A stretch of 64,000 bases of DNA from Edaphosphingomonas laterariae (GCF_900188165.1 NZ_FZOS01000002.1:1-64000), one strand, 5' to 3'. Shown: positions 8,412-17,210, counted from the stretch's first letter. The notes: generated by a model from the letters alone, not told the origin. Translations and numbers: made by a program.

Positions 8412-10232
8412 CTACCGTTCCAACGCGCGGATTTCGGCATTGGCCACCTGCAGCCGTTCGGACAGCTCGCCCGCCATGTTGGCGAGCAGGCGGATCAGGA
8501 TGGCCGGATGCCCGGCGGCCAGCGCCTCGACATCGGCGACGCGAAAGGCGAGCAGTTCGACCGGGCCGTCGGCGATCACGTCGGCGGTGCGCGGGCCGCC
8601 ATCGATCAGCGCACGCTCGCCGAAGCTCTGCCCCGCCCCGAGCACGCTGAACCGCACCGTCTTGAGCCCGGTGGGCGTCGCCACTTCGGCCGAAACGCTG
8701 GCATGGCCGCTGACCAGCACGAAGAAGCGGTCGCCTTCCGCGCCCTCGCGCGCGATCGTGGCGCCCGCGGCGAAGCTCAGCCGCGCGGCGATCGCTTCCA
8801 GCCGCGCGAGATCGGCGGTGTCGAGCCCGCGAAACAGCTCGAAATCGGCGAAACGGGGTTCGCACACCTCCCCGCCGGGCAGGATTTCGGCGATCAGCCG
8901 GTCCTCGCAATATTCGAGCGCGCGGTCGCGGCTTTCGAAGATCGTGCCGGCCCCGAGGCCAAGATCGCCGAGCGGGCCATCGGCATCGAGGTTGGCGAAG
9001 ATCAGCCGATCGCCGGCGGCCTGCATCCGCGCATGGAACTGGGCGAGCAGCGCGCGCGACGCGGCATCGGCCCGGCTGACGCGGCGCATATCGAGAATCA
9101 GATAATCGGCCTGTTCGGCCAGTTCCGCCGCACGGCGGAGCAGCCGGTCGGTCGAGCCGAAATAGAGTGCGTCCTGCACCGCGATCAGCCGGATGCGCGG
9201 CCCGGCGCGGAACAGGATTTCCAGTTCGCGCAACGAACGCGTGCGTTTCGATCGCACCTGCCGGCCATCCAGTTCGTAACGGATCACGCCGCGCGGATCG
9301 GGATGGGTGCGGAACAGGTGGAGGCCGAAGCGTTCGGCGATCCGCTTGCACGCGGCGAGCGCCCGGGCGCTGTTGCCATTGGCGTCGATCGGCGGGGAGA
9401 AGATCGCGATCGCCGCCTGTCCCGGGATCACCGCAAGAATGCCGCCCGAAACACCGCTTTTGGCTGGCAAACCCACTTCATAGGCCCATTGCCCGGCATA
9501 ATTATACATGCCGCAGCTCAGCATCACGGTCAGCACGTCGGGGCAATATTCGGCGTCGAGCGCGCGATCCCCGGTGATCGGGTTCACCCCGTCATTGGCG
9601 AGCGTCGCGCCCATGATCGCAAGATCGCGCGCGGTGACATTGTAGGAACATTGGCGGAAATAGAGGTCGAGCACATCCTCCGGATCGCGCTCGATCATGC
9701 CGGCGGACAGCATCATCCAGGCGATCGCGCGGTTGCGGTGGCCGGTCGCCTTTTCGGACAGATAGGTCGCCTCGTCGAGCGGCAGCGGCCTGCCGGCGAA
9801 GCGCGCGAGGAGCGTGGCGAGATTGGCCTGCCGCTCGCCTGCATCCGTGCCCGCTATCAGTTCGGCGGTCGCGATCGCGCCCGAATTGACCATCGGGTTG
9901 AAGGGGCGCTTGTTGACGGTATCGAGCGCAATCGAATTGAAGCTGTCGCCCGACGGTTCGACGCCAACCTGGCGCAGCACCCGTTCGCGCCCGTGCACCT
10001 CCAGCGCATGGCCATAGACGAAGGCCTTGCTGATCGACTGGATGGTGAAGGGATGATCCCAGTCGCCCGCGACATGCACGGCGCCGTCCACCGTGGCGAC
10101 GGCGATGCCGCAGAGGTTGGGATCGGCCTTGGCGAGTTCGGGAATATAGCTGGCGGGCGCGCCATCGGTGATCGCGCCGATCTCCGCATGCAGCGTCTTC
10201 AGGAAATCGCCGATCGGCCCGTCCATCCCCAT
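8412..10232 (-). CDS. glsA: Glutaminase A fused to STAS and cyclic-nucleotide-binding domains
   Basis: 606 aa. The first 305 residues or so are a serine-dependent glutaminase (glutamine to glutamate and ammonia): catalytic SISK at residues 66-69, then NKRPFNPMVNSGAIA and the AKSGVSGGILAVIPGQ loop. A STAS-like domain follows (about 330-440, LILDMRRVSRADAASR), then a cNMP-binding domain (about 470-590, LSFAAGATIAREGAEGDRFF and GQSFGERALIDGG with the phosphate-binding-cassette pattern). ATG 10232 was chosen because GGAGGGAGAAA precedes it; two upstream ATGs lack such a site. Most glutaminases are about 310 aa, so the C-terminal half is probably regulatory. Confidence 0.93.
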   Translation of the reverse strand: MGMDGPIGDFLKTLHAEIGAITDGAPASYIPELAKADPNLCGIAVATVDGAVHVAGDWDHPFTIQSISKAFVYGHALEVHGRERVLRQVGVEPSGDSFNSIALDTVNKRPFNPMVNSGAIATAELIAGTDAGERQANLATLLARFAGRPLPLDEATYLSEKATGHRNRAIAWMMLSAGMIERDPEDVLDLYFRQCSYNVTARDLAIMGATLANDGVNPITGDRALDAEYCPDVLTVMLSCGMYNYAGQWAYEVGLPAKSGVSGGILAVIPGQAAIAIFSPPIDANGNSARALAACKRIAERFGLHLFRTHPDPRGVIRYELDGRQVRSKRTRSLRELEILFRAGPRIRLIAVQDALYFGSTDRLLRRAAELAEQADYLILDMRRVSRADAASRALLAQFHARMQAAGDRLIFANLDADGPLGDLGLGAGTIFESRDRALEYCEDRLIAEILPGGEVCEPRFADFELFRGLDTADLARLEAIAARLSFAAGATIAREGAEGDRFFVLVSGHASVSAEVATPTGLKTVRFSVLGAGQSFGERALIDGGPRTADVIADGPVELLAFRVADVEALAAGHPAILIRLLANMAGELSERLQVANAEIRALER

Positions 10233-10290
10233 TTTCTCCCTCCTTGCCATGGCTAGCAGCCCGTTCGGGCGCGGCAAGCGCGGATATTTT

Positions 10291-10332
10291 ATCCGGGTGA
10301 TATTGACCGATAATTTAATCCGGGTAAATTAT
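10291..10332 (+). promoter_or_regulatory. Operator-like repeats upstream of the DUF2239 gene
   Basis: The octamer ATCCGGGT occurs at 10291-10298 and 10318-10325, 27 bp apart, in a short AT-rich stretch. The second copy is inside a perfect inverted repeat, ATAATTTA (10310-10317) and TAAATTAT (10325-10332). The region lies between divergent glsA and the DUF2239 gene and looks like a regulator-binding site; the regulator is not identified. Confidence 0.5.
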
Positions 10333-10354
10333 GGGTCAAGCAGGGAGCCATGGA

Positions 10355-10876
10355 ATGCCCACCTACACCGCCTTCATTCAGGACATGTGGATCGCCACCG
10401 GATCGCGCGACGAGATCGTCGCCACGCTGCGCACCGTGCCGCCGCCGCCGCGCGCGTCGGACCTGCTGGTGTTCGACGATGCGAGCGGCCGCCAGATCGA
10501 TTTCGACCTTCGGGAATCGGGGGAGGAAGCGGACGCGCCGCGCCCGCGCGGGCGGCCAAGCCTGGGCGTGGTGGCCCGCGAAGTCACGCTGCTGCCCCGC
10601 CACTGGGACTGGCTGGCGGCCCAACCGGGCGGCGCGTCGGCGGTGTTGCGCCGGCTGGTGGACGAGGCCCGCAAGCGCGACGGGAGCGGCCGGGCCGGCA
10701 AGGATGCCGCCTATCATTTCCTTTCCGCCATCGCCGGCGATCGCCCCCGTTTCGAGGAGGCGACGCGGGCGCTTTACGCCGATGACCGCGATCGCTTCGC
10801 GGCACTGATGGCCGACTGGCCGGTGGGCATCCGCAACCACGCGCTCGCGCTCGCCTTCGGCGGGGAAGCGGCCTGA
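10355..10876 (+). CDS. DUF2239 family protein
   Basis: 173 aa cytosolic protein. The N-terminal YTAFIQDMWIATGSRDEIVATL and the central RGRPSLGVVAREVTLLPRHWDWLAAQPGGASAVLRRLV match DUF2239, whose central part resembles a ribbon-helix-helix or helix-turn-helix segment; the biochemical role is not known to me. The start at 10355 follows AGGGAG by eight bases. The gene is preceded by an operator-like palindrome and followed by a terminator hairpin, so it is probably transcribed alone and under specific control. Confidence 0.8.
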   Translation: MPTYTAFIQDMWIATGSRDEIVATLRTVPPPPRASDLLVFDDASGRQIDFDLRESGEEADAPRPRGRPSLGVVAREVTLLPRHWDWLAAQPGGASAVLRRLVDEARKRDGSGRAGKDAAYHFLSAIAGDRPRFEEATRALYADDRDRFAALMADWPVGIRNHALALAFGGEAA

Positions 10877-10884
10877 GCTGCGGC

Positions 10885-10921
10885 ACGCGCGATCCGTAAT
10901 GACAATCGCGCGTTCTCGTTT
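10885..10921 (+). terminator. Hairpin terminator after the DUF2239 gene
   Basis: ACGCGCGAT (10885-10893) and ATCGCGCGT (10905-10913) form a perfect nine-pair stem with an 11-nt loop, followed by TCTCGTTT. Form and position fit a rho-independent terminator. Confidence 0.65.
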
Positions 10922-10967
10922 ATCCTCCCCCTCGATAACGGACAGCAATCAATAGGGGATGATCGGG

Positions 10968-11357
10968 ATGGCCAACGCGCGGGAAATGTCCATCGCTTCA
11001 CTGAGCGCGGTGAAGGCGCGGCAACGCGAAGCGTGGCTGGCGCTGTTCGCCGACGATGCCGTGGTCGAGGACCCAGTTGGCCGGTCGCCCTTCGATCCGG
11101 TGGGGCAGGGGCATCGCGGCAAGCAGGCGATCGGCGCCTTTTACGACAATGTCATCGCCAAGAATAAGACGTTCGAATTCGTGATCCGCGAATCCTATCT
11201 CTGCGGGCAGGAGGTGGCGAGCGTTGCGCGCTTCTTCATCACCGGCCCGGACGATGTGGCCCGCGAAGTGGATCTGGTGACCGTCCATCGCATCAACGAT
11301 GCCGGCAAGCTGGTGTCGCTGCGGGCCTTCTGGGAGTTCCCCGGCCTGAACGGATGA
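10968..11357 (+). CDS. NTF2-like/SnoaL-fold protein (ketosteroid-isomerase-like)
   Basis: 129 aa. The pattern LSAVKARQREAWLALFADDAVVEDPVG, GHRGKQAIGAFYDNVIA and the C-terminal strands ARFFITGPDD, VDLVTVHRIND and LRAFWEFPG fit the cone-shaped NTF2 fold of nuclear transport factor 2 and ketosteroid isomerase relatives. The substrate cannot be inferred. ATG 10968 has AGGGG ten bases upstream; an ATG nine bases earlier is too close to it. A small DUF202 membrane-protein gene follows after 37 bp. Confidence 0.8.
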   Translation: MANAREMSIASLSAVKARQREAWLALFADDAVVEDPVGRSPFDPVGQGHRGKQAIGAFYDNVIAKNKTFEFVIRESYLCGQEVASVARFFITGPDDVAREVDLVTVHRINDAGKLVSLRAFWEFPGLNG

Positions 11358-11394
11358 CCGAAGGCGCCGGGCCGATCGGCGACGGGAGGTGAGC

Positions 11395-11793
11395 ATGGCA
11401 AGCGAGCAGGCGAGCGATACCGGCGGCAATCACATCCTGCCGAGCGATCTCGGCACGATGCGGACGATCATGGCGGCGGACCGCACGTTGATGGCCTGGG
11501 TGCGCACCGCGCTGTCGATGCAGAGCTTCGGCTTCACCATCTACAAATTCCTCGAAGGCGTCGCTGCCAGCCAGTCGGCGGCGCATTCGGATGGCCCACA
11601 ACGTGCCGGCCTGTTCCTCACCGCGATGGGCATGGCCGCGCTGGTGCTCGGCACGATCAGCTACTGGACGACGCTGAGGGACTTGCGGCGGACCGAGGAG
11701 TTCCGGCTGGGCCGACCCGCCCTGATGATGGCCGCGATCATGGCCGCGGCGGGCATCGCGCTGTTCATCGCCATCGCCAACCGGCTGGTCTAG
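11395..11793 (+). CDS. DUF202 family inner-membrane protein
   Basis: 132 aa with three hydrophobic segments: around LMAWVRTALSMQSFGFTIYKF, GLFLTAMGMAALVLGTISYW and ALMMAAIMAAAGIALFIAIA. The motif MAADRTLMAWVRTALSMQSFGF is the DUF202 signature, also found in fungal VTC-associated domains. Function unknown. Start ATG 11395 has GGGAGG five bases upstream. It may be cotranscribed with the NTF2-like gene just upstream. Confidence 0.85.
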   Translation: MASEQASDTGGNHILPSDLGTMRTIMAADRTLMAWVRTALSMQSFGFTIYKFLEGVAASQSAAHSDGPQRAGLFLTAMGMAALVLGTISYWTTLRDLRRTEEFRLGRPALMMAAIMAAAGIALFIAIANRLV

Positions 11794-11867
11794 GCCTCAC
11801 CGGCACGGTCCGCGCCGGTTCGCCGTCCGGCGGAAGCGTGGGATTGTGCAAGGGGCGGAACGTCGGG

Positions 11868-12293
11868 TTAGCTGCCCTTTGCCTGACCTTTCACGCTCGC
11901 TATCGCTGCCGTCGCGAACGCACTGAGGTGAACCAGCAGGGTCAGAAGCAGATACAGAAAGCCTAACGCGGAAGCATCCCCTGCCGGCCCGTCATGGATC
12001 ATGAGGCCCGATACTCGCAAGAACAGCGACATGCTTTGCAGGTACGCGAAAGTCGCGACCGGAATAAATGTGAAATGCAGAAGCCATCGCGGACCGAATT
12101 TTCCAGCGATCGTCCACGTAATTGCAGACAGAACGAGTGGCCCCAGTGTCGCCGCAAGCCACAGAGACCAAAGTTGGACTGAGCTCACCTCAGGTCTTGC
12201 ATGAAAGCTGATGGTGTCGATCGCAAATGGCGCAGCAAACAGTGCTGCGCCTGCGACACCAGCGCCATATGCGGCAAAACCGAGCCCCTTCAT
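11868..12293 (-). CDS. Hypothetical membrane protein, about four TM segments
   Basis: 141 aa from ATG 12293; a TTG at 12347 would add 18 residues. Hydrophobic segments are visible around GFAAYGAGVAGAALFAAPFA, LWSLWLAATLGPLVLSAITW, LLHFTFIPVATFAYLQSMSL and LGFLYLLLTLLVHLSAFATA. I do not recognise the family. Base composition is less GC-rich than its neighbours and no strong ribosome-binding site precedes either start, so it may be a recent acquisition or weakly expressed. Confidence 0.5.
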   Translation of the reverse strand: MKGLGFAAYGAGVAGAALFAAPFAIDTISFHARPEVSSVQLWSLWLAATLGPLVLSAITWTIAGKFGPRWLLHFTFIPVATFAYLQSMSLFLRVSGLMIHDGPAGDASALGFLYLLLTLLVHLSAFATAAIASVKGQAKGS

Positions 12294-12541
12294 CGCGTCA
12301 GCATGACCTTGGGTGCGAAAGTCCGCAAGGTTGGCGTGTCCGGACAAGCACTAATTTTTCCGGCCATGCTCAGGGAAAGGGCGGAAAAGTCGGGACTGGC
12401 GGGCGTTGCCCGTCGGGGCGTTGGAGTCCGCCATCGCTGGCTTGGGTGGATCGATCTGGAGCGGCTTTCCGAACGACGGCCCCCATTCGCATAATGAAAA
12501 CCGTCGTTCGCGCGCGCTGGCCATGCGGTCGCCGACGCGGC

Positions 12542-12763
12542 TCAGGCGTCCAGATTGCTGACGCGCTTCAGTTCCGATCGGAGGCGTTGGGCATCGAAAG
12601 CATGTTGCGCGAACGGGCCGTCGCGTTCCACCCAGAACAGGAAGAGATGCGCGGACCATTGGTTGGGATTGGGCTGGGTCCGGCCGTGCCGCAGATCGAT
12701 CCCGCGATACAGGACGCCATCGCCGGGCTGCATTTCGACCACGGACCAAATCGGGGGCGTCAA
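12542..12763 (-). pseudogene. C-terminal remnant of a 2-oxoglutarate/Fe(II)-type oxygenase-like protein
   Basis: The open frame encodes about 70 residues including EMQPGDGVLYRGIDLRHGRT, SAHLFLFWVERDGPFAQHAF and a helix near the end. The GD(A/G)xLYRG...RH pattern followed by a hydrophobic strand resembles the end of the jelly-roll core of 2OG oxygenase-like proteins. No start with a ribosome-binding site is present; an in-frame TGA lies just upstream and no matching N-terminal part is readable in 12764-12895. It appears to be a decaying gene end beside bioA. Family call is tentative. Confidence 0.4.
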
Positions 12764-12895
12764 TGCCCCTTTGCTTCATGTTTTTAGCCCACGTCGAACC
12801 GCATATCGCGGGATGTGAACGGCGCCGTCGAACGGCGGTGGCATCGTTCAAGGGCTGTGCGGAATGGGCGGTGGGGCGTGCTGCCGAGGGGGTGC

Positions 12896-14164
12896 CTAAC
12901 CGATCGCTTCGGCGGCTTCCTCGATCGCGGCATAGGCCTGATCGAGTTCGGCGGCGGAGATGCAATAAGGCGGCAGAAGATAGACGGTGTTGCCCATCGG
13001 GCGCAGGAGCAGGCCGCGATCGCGGAAGAAGGCGTTGAGCCGGGGCCCCAGCGCCGACAGATAATCGCCCTTGCCTTCCACGAACTCCATCGCCGCGATG
13101 GTGCCGATCCGGCGCCGGGCGCGGATGCGGCCACGGCCGTCAAGCGCGGCGAGCCTTTCGTCCTGCATGGCGGCCAGGCAGGAGATGCGGTCCATCACCG
13201 GCTCCTCGCGCCAGATGGCGAGATTGGCGTTGGCCGCCGCGCAGGCGACGGGATTGGCGGTGTAGCTCGACGAATGGAAGAACATCCGCGCGCGATCGTC
13301 CGAGAGGTGCGCATCGAAGATCGCCGGCGTGGCAAGCGTGGCGGCCAGCGGCAGCGCGCCGCCGGTCAGCCCCTTGGAGAGGCAGAGGATGTCGGGGGAG
13401 ATGCCGGCCTGTTCGCAGGCGAACAGCGTTCCCGTGCGCCCCCAGCCGGTCATTACCTCGTCGGCGATGAACAGCACGCCGTGGCGGGCGCAGATCGCGC
13501 GCATCCGGGCAAGCGTTTCGGCGCCGTAGACCAGCATGCCGCCCGCGCCGAGCACCAGCGGCTCGACGATGAAGGCGGCCGGGCGTTCGTTGCGGCACGC
13601 GGCATCGAGCGCGTCGAGGTTTGCTTGTTCCTGCCCGGCGGCGGGGAAGGGGATGGTGCCGACATCGAACAGCAAGGGCTGGTAGGCGCGGTTGTAGACG
13701 CCGCGTTCGCCCACCGACATCGTGCCGATCGTATCGCCATGATAGCCATGTTCGAGCACGAGGATGCGGTGGCGCGGCTCGCCCCGGTTGAGCCAGTAGC
13801 CGAGCGCCATCTTGAGCGCGACTTCAACCGAGGTGGAACCGCTGTCGGAGAAGAAGACATGATCGAGCCCGGCGGGCGCGATCGCCACCAGCCCGCGTGC
13901 CAGCGTTTCGGCCGGTTCATGCGTCCAGCCCGCGAAGATGAGCTGGTCGAGCCGATCGGTCTGGTCGCGGATCGCCGCCTGGATGCGCGGTTCGCAATGG
14001 CCGTGGGTGATGACCCACCAGCTCGATATGCAGTCGATCCACCGCCGCCCGTCGGCCCCGTGGAGGGTGGCGCCGCTGGCGCGCGCGATCAGCGGAATTT
14101 CCTCGCCCAGGCCGTGCTGGGTGAAGGCATGCCAGACCGGCGATTTCTGGCCGGGCGATGTCAT
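12896..14164 (-). CDS. bioA: Adenosylmethionine-8-amino-7-oxononanoate transaminase
   Basis: 422 aa PLP enzyme converting 8-amino-7-oxononanoate to 7,8-diaminononanoate in biotin synthesis. Motifs: [20 protein letters not shown] near residue 45 (the Trp pair is typical of BioA), [41 protein letters not shown] with the PLP-contacting Asp, and the Schiff-base lysine in [14 protein letters not shown]. It is the last gene of the bioF-C-D-A operon; its ATG overlaps the bioD stop by two bases. Confidence 0.96.
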   Translation of the reverse strand: MTSPGQKSPVWHAFTQHGLGEEIPLIARASGATLHGADGRRWIDCISSWWVITHGHCEPRIQAAIRDQTDRLDQLIFAGWTHEPAETLARGLVAIAPAGLDHVFFSDSGSTSVEVALKMALGYWLNRGEPRHRILVLEHGYHGDTIGTMSVGERGVYNRAYQPLLFDVGTIPFPAAGQEQANLDALDAACRNERPAAFIVEPLVLGAGGMLVYGAETLARMRAICARHGVLFIADEVMTGWGRTGTLFACEQAGISPDILCLSKGLTGGALPLAATLATPAIFDAHLSDDRARMFFHSSSYTANPVACAAANANLAIWREEPVMDRISCLAAMQDERLAALDGRGRIRARRRIGTIAAMEFVEGKGDYLSALGPRLNAFFRDRGLLLRPMGNTVYLLPPYCISAAELDQAYAAIEEAAEAIG

Positions 14165-14775
14165 GCGAAGGTGCTCCGATCGAAGCCGGCCGCGAAGGCG
14201 CTGGCGAGCTTGTCGCCGGTGAGCGGATCGAGGTGCGGGAGGCGGCCGAGCCGGCGGACCCCGCCGATCGCGGCGATCGTTGCCTCATTATCCTCGTTCG
14301 CGTCGCCGATGAAGGCGATGCCGTGGATCGGCACGTTGCGGGCGCGCAGCACCTCGATCATCGCGAGGCTGTGGTTGATCGTGCCGAGCCCGGTGCGCGC
14401 GCAGAGGATGACCGGGATCTGCCAGCGCGCGAAGAGATCGGCATAGAGCGTGTCGCGCGTTACCGGCACCAGCGCGCCGCCGGCGCCTTCGATCACCAGC
14501 GGGCCGGGCACGGCGGGCGGGATCAGGCGGGCGGTGTCGATGGTGATGCCTTCCAGTTCCGCCGCGCGGTGGGGCGAGAGCGGGTTGAGCAGGCGATGGG
14601 CCTCGGGCAGCACCGGGCAGCCGCTGAGCCGGGCGACGGCGGCGCTGTCCGTCTCGTCCTCGATCCCGGCCTGGACGGGCTTCCAATAGGTCGCGCCGAG
14701 CGCCTGGGTGAGCGCGGCCGAAAAGACCGTCTTGCCGATGCCGGTATCGGTGCCGGTGACGACGAAGCGGCTCAT
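14161..14775 (-). CDS. bioD: ATP-dependent dethiobiotin synthetase
   Basis: 204 aa. BioD closes the ureido ring of dethiobiotin from diaminononanoate, CO2 and ATP. The P-loop [15 protein letters not shown] is at residues 8-22, [15 protein letters not shown] follows, and [11 protein letters not shown] is the conserved second loop. Its start overlaps the bioC stop and its stop overlaps the bioA start, both as ATGA, indicating translational coupling. Length is slightly shorter than E. coli BioD (about 225 aa) but all core motifs are present. Confidence 0.95.
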   Translation of the reverse strand: MSRFVVTGTDTGIGKTVFSAALTQALGATYWKPVQAGIEDETDSAAVARLSGCPVLPEAHRLLNPLSPHRAAELEGITIDTARLIPPAVPGPLVIEGAGGALVPVTRDTLYADLFARWQIPVILCARTGLGTINHSLAMIEVLRARNVPIHGIAFIGDANEDNEATIAAIGGVRRLGRLPHLDPLTGDKLASAFAAGFDRSTFA

Positions 14776-15506
14776 GCGACGATGACTCCATAAGCGATAT
14801 GATAGGTGACGGCGGCACCCGCCGCGTCGAACGCGGCCATCGCGCGGCGCAGCACCGATGCGGGCACCGGCGCGCGGGCATCGCGCGGGCGATGGGCGCC
14901 GATCGCGCGGAGGCTGGCGAGGAAGGCGCGCGCGTCGGCATGGCGTTCGACGAAGCGTTCCTCGTTCACCGTCGCGCCCATGGCCCGGAGCTGATCGAGC
15001 GTGGGATATGACGCCATGGCGGCATCATGGCCGGTGGTGCGATGCGCGGCATCCCATTCGGCGAGGCTGCCATCCGCCATCGTCGCGAAGGCAATATGGC
15101 CGCCGGGCGCGAGAAGGCCGCGCAGCCGGGTGAGGGCGCCGGGCAGATCGGCGAACCACTGGAACACGAAGCTCGATGCGATCAGGTCGAACGGGCCGGA
15201 GACGTCGGGATGCTCGCCATCGAGCTGGGCATAAGCGATGTCGGGCCGCGATCCGATACGGGCGGCACAGCGATCGAGCATGGCGGGTGCGATATCGGTG
15301 AGCAGCCACGGCCCCGGCGCGATCCGGCCGATTAGCGCCTGCGACAGGAGGCCCGTGCCGCAGCCGACTTCCAGCATGCGGGGCGCAGGCGGATGGGGCA
15401 GGCGGGCGATATGCTGCGCCAGCCGTTCCGCAGCATGAGCCTGCACCAGCGCGGCGGCATCATAACCGGCGGCGCCGTCGAACGCGTGGGCAACATGCGC
15501 GGTCAT
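14772..15506 (-). CDS. bioC: Malonyl-ACP O-methyltransferase-like protein
   Basis: 244 aa class I SAM-dependent methyltransferase. Motif [16 protein letters not shown] is near residue 45, [11 protein letters not shown] follows, then [20 protein letters not shown] and [12 protein letters not shown]. BioC methylates malonyl-ACP so that fatty acid synthesis can make the pimeloyl chain. The assignment rests on these motifs plus its location between bioF and bioD with 4-bp overlaps on both sides. No BioH-type esterase or bioB is in this window. Confidence 0.88.
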   Translation of the reverse strand: MTAHVAHAFDGAAGYDAAALVQAHAAERLAQHIARLPHPPAPRMLEVGCGTGLLSQALIGRIAPGPWLLTDIAPAMLDRCAARIGSRPDIAYAQLDGEHPDVSGPFDLIASSFVFQWFADLPGALTRLRGLLAPGGHIAFATMADGSLAEWDAAHRTTGHDAAMASYPTLDQLRAMGATVNEERFVERHADARAFLASLRAIGAHRPRDARAPVPASVLRRAMAAFDAAGAAVTYHIAYGVIVA

Positions 15507-16612
15507 GGCTGCGCCCGGATCGCCTGGGCGAGTGCGGTCACGTCGTCCGGGGTGGCGTTGAGCGTCAGCGATACGCGCAGCCGCGCGGTGCCGGCGGGCA
15601 CGGTGGGCGGGCGGATGCCACGCACGTCGAAGCCCTGTTCCTGAAGCGCGGCGGCGATCGCCATCGTGCGCTTGTCGTCGCCGATGATGATCGGGATGAT
15701 CTGCGATCCCGTGGCGGGCAGCCCGCTGGCGGCGGCGTGCGCGATCAGCGCCATCAGCCGCGCCCGTCGTTCGGGCTCGTCGCGGACGATGGCGATGGCG
15801 GCGCGCACGGCGGCCGCCATCAGCGGGGAGGGGGCGGTCGAGAAGATGAAGCCGCGCCCGCGATTGACCAGATAATCGGTCATCAGCCGAGGGCCGCAGA
15901 CGAGTGCGCCTTCGCAGCCGAGCGCCTTGCCGCAGGTGCGCAGCGTGATGACGTTGTCGCGACCCTCCACCCCGGCGGCGAGGCCCCGGCCATCCGGCCC
16001 GAGCGCGCCGGTGGCATGGGCTTCGTCGATCAGCAGGAAGGCATCATGGGCATCGGCCAGCGCCATGAAATCGGCGATCGGCGCCGTATCGCCATCCATG
16101 CTGTACAGGCTTTCGATCGCGATCCACACGCGCCCCTTGCCGCCCTTGGCGCGCCAGGCGGCGATGGCGTCGGCAAAGGCCTGGACGTCGTTGTGCGCCG
16201 CCGAGGCGCGATCCGCGCGACCGCTGCGCAGCCCTTCATGGACGCTGGCGTGGATCAGCGCATCGTGGACGATCAGATCGCCGCGGCGGGGCAGGGCGGA
16301 CAGCAAGGTCGCGTTGGCGCCATAGCCGGACGAGAAGAACAGCGCCGATTCGCTGCCGAAGAAGGCGGCGGCTTCCGCCTCCAGCGCTTCATGTTCGGCA
16401 TGGTTGCCGCGCAGCAGGCGCGAGCCGCCCGAGCCGACCGGCACGCCCCGCGCGATCGCGGCGGCCACCGAATCGGCCAAGGTTGCGGATTGGGCAAGGC
16501 CGAGATAATCGTTGGAGGCTAAATCCACGCCCGCGCGAGGGATTAGCCGGCGCAGGCGGCCACGGGTGGCGAGCGCCGCGAGATCGGCGCGATGCTGGTC
16601 CAGGATCGCCAT
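15503..16612 (-). CDS. bioF: 8-amino-7-oxononanoate synthase
   Basis: 369 aa PLP enzyme condensing pimeloyl thioester with L-alanine. Seen: ASNDYLGLAQSATL near residue 32, GSGGSRLLRGNHAEHEALE, FSSGYGANATLLSALP, LIDEAHATGALGPDGRG and the PLP lysine in TLRTCGKALGCEGAL. It is the first gene of the minus-strand biotin operon. The palindrome GGGCGCGCCC lies just upstream of the start; I cannot tell whether it has a role. Promoter not identified. Confidence 0.96.
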   Translation of the reverse strand: MAILDQHRADLAALATRGRLRRLIPRAGVDLASNDYLGLAQSATLADSVAAAIARGVPVGSGGSRLLRGNHAEHEALEAEAAAFFGSESALFFSSGYGANATLLSALPRRGDLIVHDALIHASVHEGLRSGRADRASAAHNDVQAFADAIAAWRAKGGKGRVWIAIESLYSMDGDTAPIADFMALADAHDAFLLIDEAHATGALGPDGRGLAAGVEGRDNVITLRTCGKALGCEGALVCGPRLMTDYLVNRGRGFIFSTAPSPLMAAAVRAAIAIVRDEPERRARLMALIAHAAASGLPATGSQIIPIIIGDDKRTMAIAAALQEQGFDVRGIRPPTVPAGTARLRVSLTLNATPDDVTALAQAIRAQP

Positions 16613-16690
16613 GATGGGCGCGCCCTAGCGGAAGCGGTGCGGCCATGCAAAGCGGGCGAACGCGATCCGGCCGAATCGGGCATTGCCCGC

Positions 16691-16719
16691 TTGACTCATG
16701 CCCGCCCGGTGCCTAAGCG
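16691..16719 (+). promoter_or_regulatory. Candidate promoter for the alpha operon
   Basis: TTGACT (16691-16696) and TAAGCG (16714-16719) are separated by 17 bp. A promoter is needed here because rpsM is not preceded by secY-adk as usual but by the divergent biotin operon. The -10 match is weak. Confidence 0.4.
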
Positions 16720-16743
16720 CGGGTCATCCCCAGACAGCGATTC

Positions 16744-16772
16744 CGGCGGCGTTTCGGCGTGCGCCGTTTTTT
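16744..16772 (+). terminator. Attenuator-like GC structure and T6 run in the rpsM leader
   Basis: CGGCG (16744-16748) and CGCCG (16762-16766) are complementary with further partial pairing between them, and TTTTTT follows at 16767-16772. It lies between the candidate promoter and rpsM, so it may act as a leader attenuator rather than as an end-of-gene terminator. Confidence 0.35.
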
Positions 16773-16798
16773 CGTTCTCTGCGGGGTGCGTCGAGATG

Positions 16799-16819
16799 GG
16801 ACGGGAACGCCACCCGTCC
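16799..16819 (+). promoter_or_regulatory. Leader hairpin just upstream of the rpsM ribosome-binding site
   Basis: GGACGGG (16799-16805) and CCCGTCC (16813-16819) form a perfect seven-pair stem with a seven-base loop. The AGGAGA of rpsM begins about nine bases downstream. In other bacteria the alpha operon leader is bound by S4 for feedback control; a similar role here is inference only. Confidence 0.45.
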
Positions 16820-16841
16820 TGTGGAGCAGGAGAATAGAGAA

Positions 16842-17210
16842 GTGGCACGTATTGCGGGTGTTAACATCCCGACCAACAAGCGCGTTGAAATCGCGCTGAC
16901 CTACATCCATGGCATTGGCCCGGCCAAGGCCAAGGAGATCACCGAGAAGCTGGGCATCGCCCGCGAGCGTCGCGTTCAGGACCTGTCGGACCAGGAAGTC
17001 CTGCAGATCCGTGAAGCGATCGACGCTGGCTACACCGTGGAAGGCGATCTTCGCCGCCAGGTGGCGATGAACATCAAGCGTCTCATGGACCTCGCCTGCT
17101 ATCGCGGCCTGCGCCATCGCAAGGGTCTGCCGGTCCGCGGCCAGCGCACGCACACCAATGCGCGCACCCGCAAGGGCAAGGCCAAGCCGATCGCCGGCAA
17201 GAAGAAGTAA
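16842..17210 (+). CDS. rpsM: 30S ribosomal protein S13
   Basis: 122 aa with a GTG start (reads [20 protein letters not shown]); AGGAGA lies eight bases upstream, and the length equals the family norm, so longer upstream starts are rejected. S13 sits in the 30S head and contacts P-site tRNA and the 50S subunit. The helix-two-turn-helix [13 protein letters not shown] and the basic tail [17 protein letters not shown] are typical. First gene of the alpha operon in this genome; adk lies about 12.6 kb upstream. Confidence 0.97.
   Translation: MARIAGVNIPTNKRVEIALTYIHGIGPAKAKEITEKLGIARERRVQDLSDQEVLQIREAIDAGYTVEGDLRRQVAMNIKRLMDLACYRGLRHRKGLPVRGQRTHTNARTRKGKAKPIAGKKK

Noticed and set aside
8508-10256. 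Long open frame on the plus strand opposite the glutaminase gene
   Set aside because: It is the mirror of a strongly supported gene in GC-rich DNA; the translation is His/Arg/Glu-rich low complexity with no family resemblance.
11868-12347. TTG start at 12347 for the four-TM protein
   Set aside because: No ribosome-binding site precedes it and the added residues are hydrophilic; ATG 12293 at the first hydrophobic helix is simpler, though not certain.
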